NCBI GenBank assembly: GCA_025054515.1
Contig: JANWZT010000069.1
Coordinates: forward strand, 1-6,484
Direction of reading: 5' to 3'
Length of the DNA: 6,484 bases
From: Candidatus Caldarchaeum sp.
GTDB taxonomy: Archaea; Thermoproteota; Nitrososphaeria_A; Caldarchaeales; Caldarchaeaceae
The notes beneath the pieces were generated by a model. The model had not been told where the DNA came from. It saw nothing but the letters and a program-made list of their open reading frames with translations, and searched no databases. The first letter of the stretch is position 1. Every line of letters begins with the position of its first letter. The position numbers were made by a program, and so were the translations under genes. Positions 5,895-6,484 of the stretch are shown here, one piece after another.

Positions 5895-6149
5895 ATGAAC
5901 GTGAAAATCCTTTACTGCGTCCCGTGCGGACACCTACCGCAGGCATTGGACTTGGCCAAAGCTCTTCTGGCAAGATACGGACAGAGTCTCAACAAAAACT
6001 TTTCAGTAACGCTCGACACGACCGACGGTGGCATTTTCGAAGTTCACATCGACAACCAACTCGTGTTCTCGAGACATCAGCAGAGAAGGTTTCCGACGCA
6101 GGAGGAAATCATAGAAATCATCGAAAACAAACTGAAAGCAAAGCAGTAA
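5895..6149 (+). CDS. SelW/SelT/SelH-like (Rdx family) thioredoxin-fold protein
   Basis: This is a small 84-aa cytoplasmic protein of the Rdx/SelW family. The N-terminal beta-strand leads directly into the CxxC motif Cys8-Val-Pro-Cys11 (MNVKILYCVPCG). It is the cysteine form of the CxxU motif of selenoprotein W: the second redox position is a plain Cys codon, so no SECIS element is needed. Other family landmarks are the basic helix LAKALLARYG (20-29), the strands GGIFEVHIDNQLVFSR (45-60) and the RFPTQEEI segment (65-72) leading into the last helix. The role is presumably thiol redox; the in vivo partner of prokaryotic members is unknown. The ATG at 5895 has no SD. A small membrane protein gene follows after 11 bp in the same direction. 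Confidence 0.88.
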   Translation: MNVKILYCVPCGHLPQALDLAKALLARYGQSLNKNFSVTLDTTDGGIFEVHIDNQLVFSRHQQRRFPTQEEIIEIIENKLKAKQ

Positions 6150-6160
6150 ACGTAGGGACC

Positions 6161-6430
6161 GTGATCAAGCCTCTGCTGTTTGGGTTGACTTGGTCTACTT
6201 TAACGGTTTTTGCGATGACATACGGCCAGCTATATACGTTGCCCGACTTCGTCCACGTAAGATACGGCATTCCCTTCACGTTCGCCATCCACACAAAAGC
6301 CACGATAGCTGGGCCAGCTGATTTGTGGGCCGTCGACATGGGGTTGCTGGCCGCCAACCTCATCATATGGCTGGCTGGGCTGGTTGTCGGAAACATCTTC
6401 CTCACCCGCGGCAAACCAATTGGACGATAG
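6161..6430 (+). CDS. Small two-helix membrane protein, family not recognised
   Basis: This is an 89-aa hypothetical membrane protein. I see two hydrophobic helices, at about residues 5-25 and 56-81. They are separated by a roughly 30-residue loop rich in aromatic and polar residues (YTLPDFVHVRYGIPFTF, then AGPADLWAVD). The end RGKPIGR is basic, which by the positive-inside rule suggests a cytoplasmic C-terminus and a mostly extracytoplasmic central loop. There are no cysteines, so it does not itself carry a thiol relay. The GTG at 6161 is chosen because it gives a full first helix and lies 11 bp after the SelW-like gene. An AGGG at 6154-6157 is only a weak, close SD. The next candidate start, ATG 6214, would cut the first helix. 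The reading frame is open further upstream, but that part overlaps the SelW-like gene out of frame and is not coding. Co-transcription with the SelW-like gene is likely. Confidence 0.68.
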   Translation: MIKPLLFGLTWSTLTVFAMTYGQLYTLPDFVHVRYGIPFTFAIHTKATIAGPADLWAVDMGLLAANLIIWLAGLVVGNIFLTRGKPIGR

Positions 6431-6473
6431 TTCAATAGATGAAATACACAATCTCTCCTCCGAGGATTGAAAG

Positions 6474-6484
6474 ATGTCTTGGAT
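6474..6484 (+). CDS. Possible start of the next gene, cut by the window edge
   Basis: ATG at 6474 begins Met-Ser-Trp and runs off the window. A GAGG motif (6462-6465) lies 8 nt upstream, a plausible SD. It follows the small membrane protein gene by 43 bp on the same strand. Too little sequence remains to name a product. The same bases can be read as the end of a CRISPR repeat (see findings), so this call is tentative. Confidence 0.35.

Noticed and set aside
5888..6160. Upstream extension of the 6161-6430 membrane protein frame to 5888
   Set aside because: This part overlaps the SelW-like gene in another frame. The translated peptide there is low-complexity and non-membrane, so only the portion from GTG 6161 is supported.

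Overview
The window looks like chromosomal DNA from an archaeon, probably a thermophilic or mesophilic member of the Thermoproteota side (a Caldiarchaeum/Aigarchaeota-like lineage is my best guess, not proven). The reasons are as follows. First genes of transcription units lack a Shine-Dalgarno (SD) sequence, and at least one has a TATA-like box about 27 nt before its likely start. Genes inside operons carry AGGTGA or GGTGGT SD motifs. TTG and GTG starts are frequent, and oligo-T tracts rather than hairpins follow the stops. Base composition is moderate, roughly half G+C by eye, and coding density is very high.

Layout. From the left edge to 3302 (+) lies a tightly overlapping four-gene operon, livG-livF-livH-livM. 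It encodes the two ATPases and two permeases of a branched-chain/hydrophobic amino acid ABC importer (HAAT family); no substrate-binding protein gene is visible. From 5393 down to 3299 (-) lies a two-gene unit: a CoA-acylating methylmalonate-semialdehyde dehydrogenase (mmsA type), then an 'amino acid synthesis' family protein (DUF1185/PF06684). This unit converges on livM, and the two opposing stop codons share one CTAG. Upstream of mmsA on the same strand is a small single-domain EamA-type membrane protein (5394-5810). Divergent from it, after an 84-bp intergenic region, are a SelW/Rdx-type CxxC protein (5895-6149) and a small two-helix membrane protein of no recognised family (6161-6430). 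The right edge has an SD-like motif and an ATG, probably the start of the next gene.

How the genes may work together. Import of branched-chain amino acids (or another carboxylate or hydrophobic amino acid) and the valine/beta-alanine-type semialdehyde dehydrogenase suggest a catabolic locus, with the DUF1185 protein as an unassigned partner. The SelW-like protein and its membrane neighbour look like a separate small redox unit. The most notable regulatory signal is a perfect 8+1+8 palindrome wrapped around a TATA-like box in front of mmsA.
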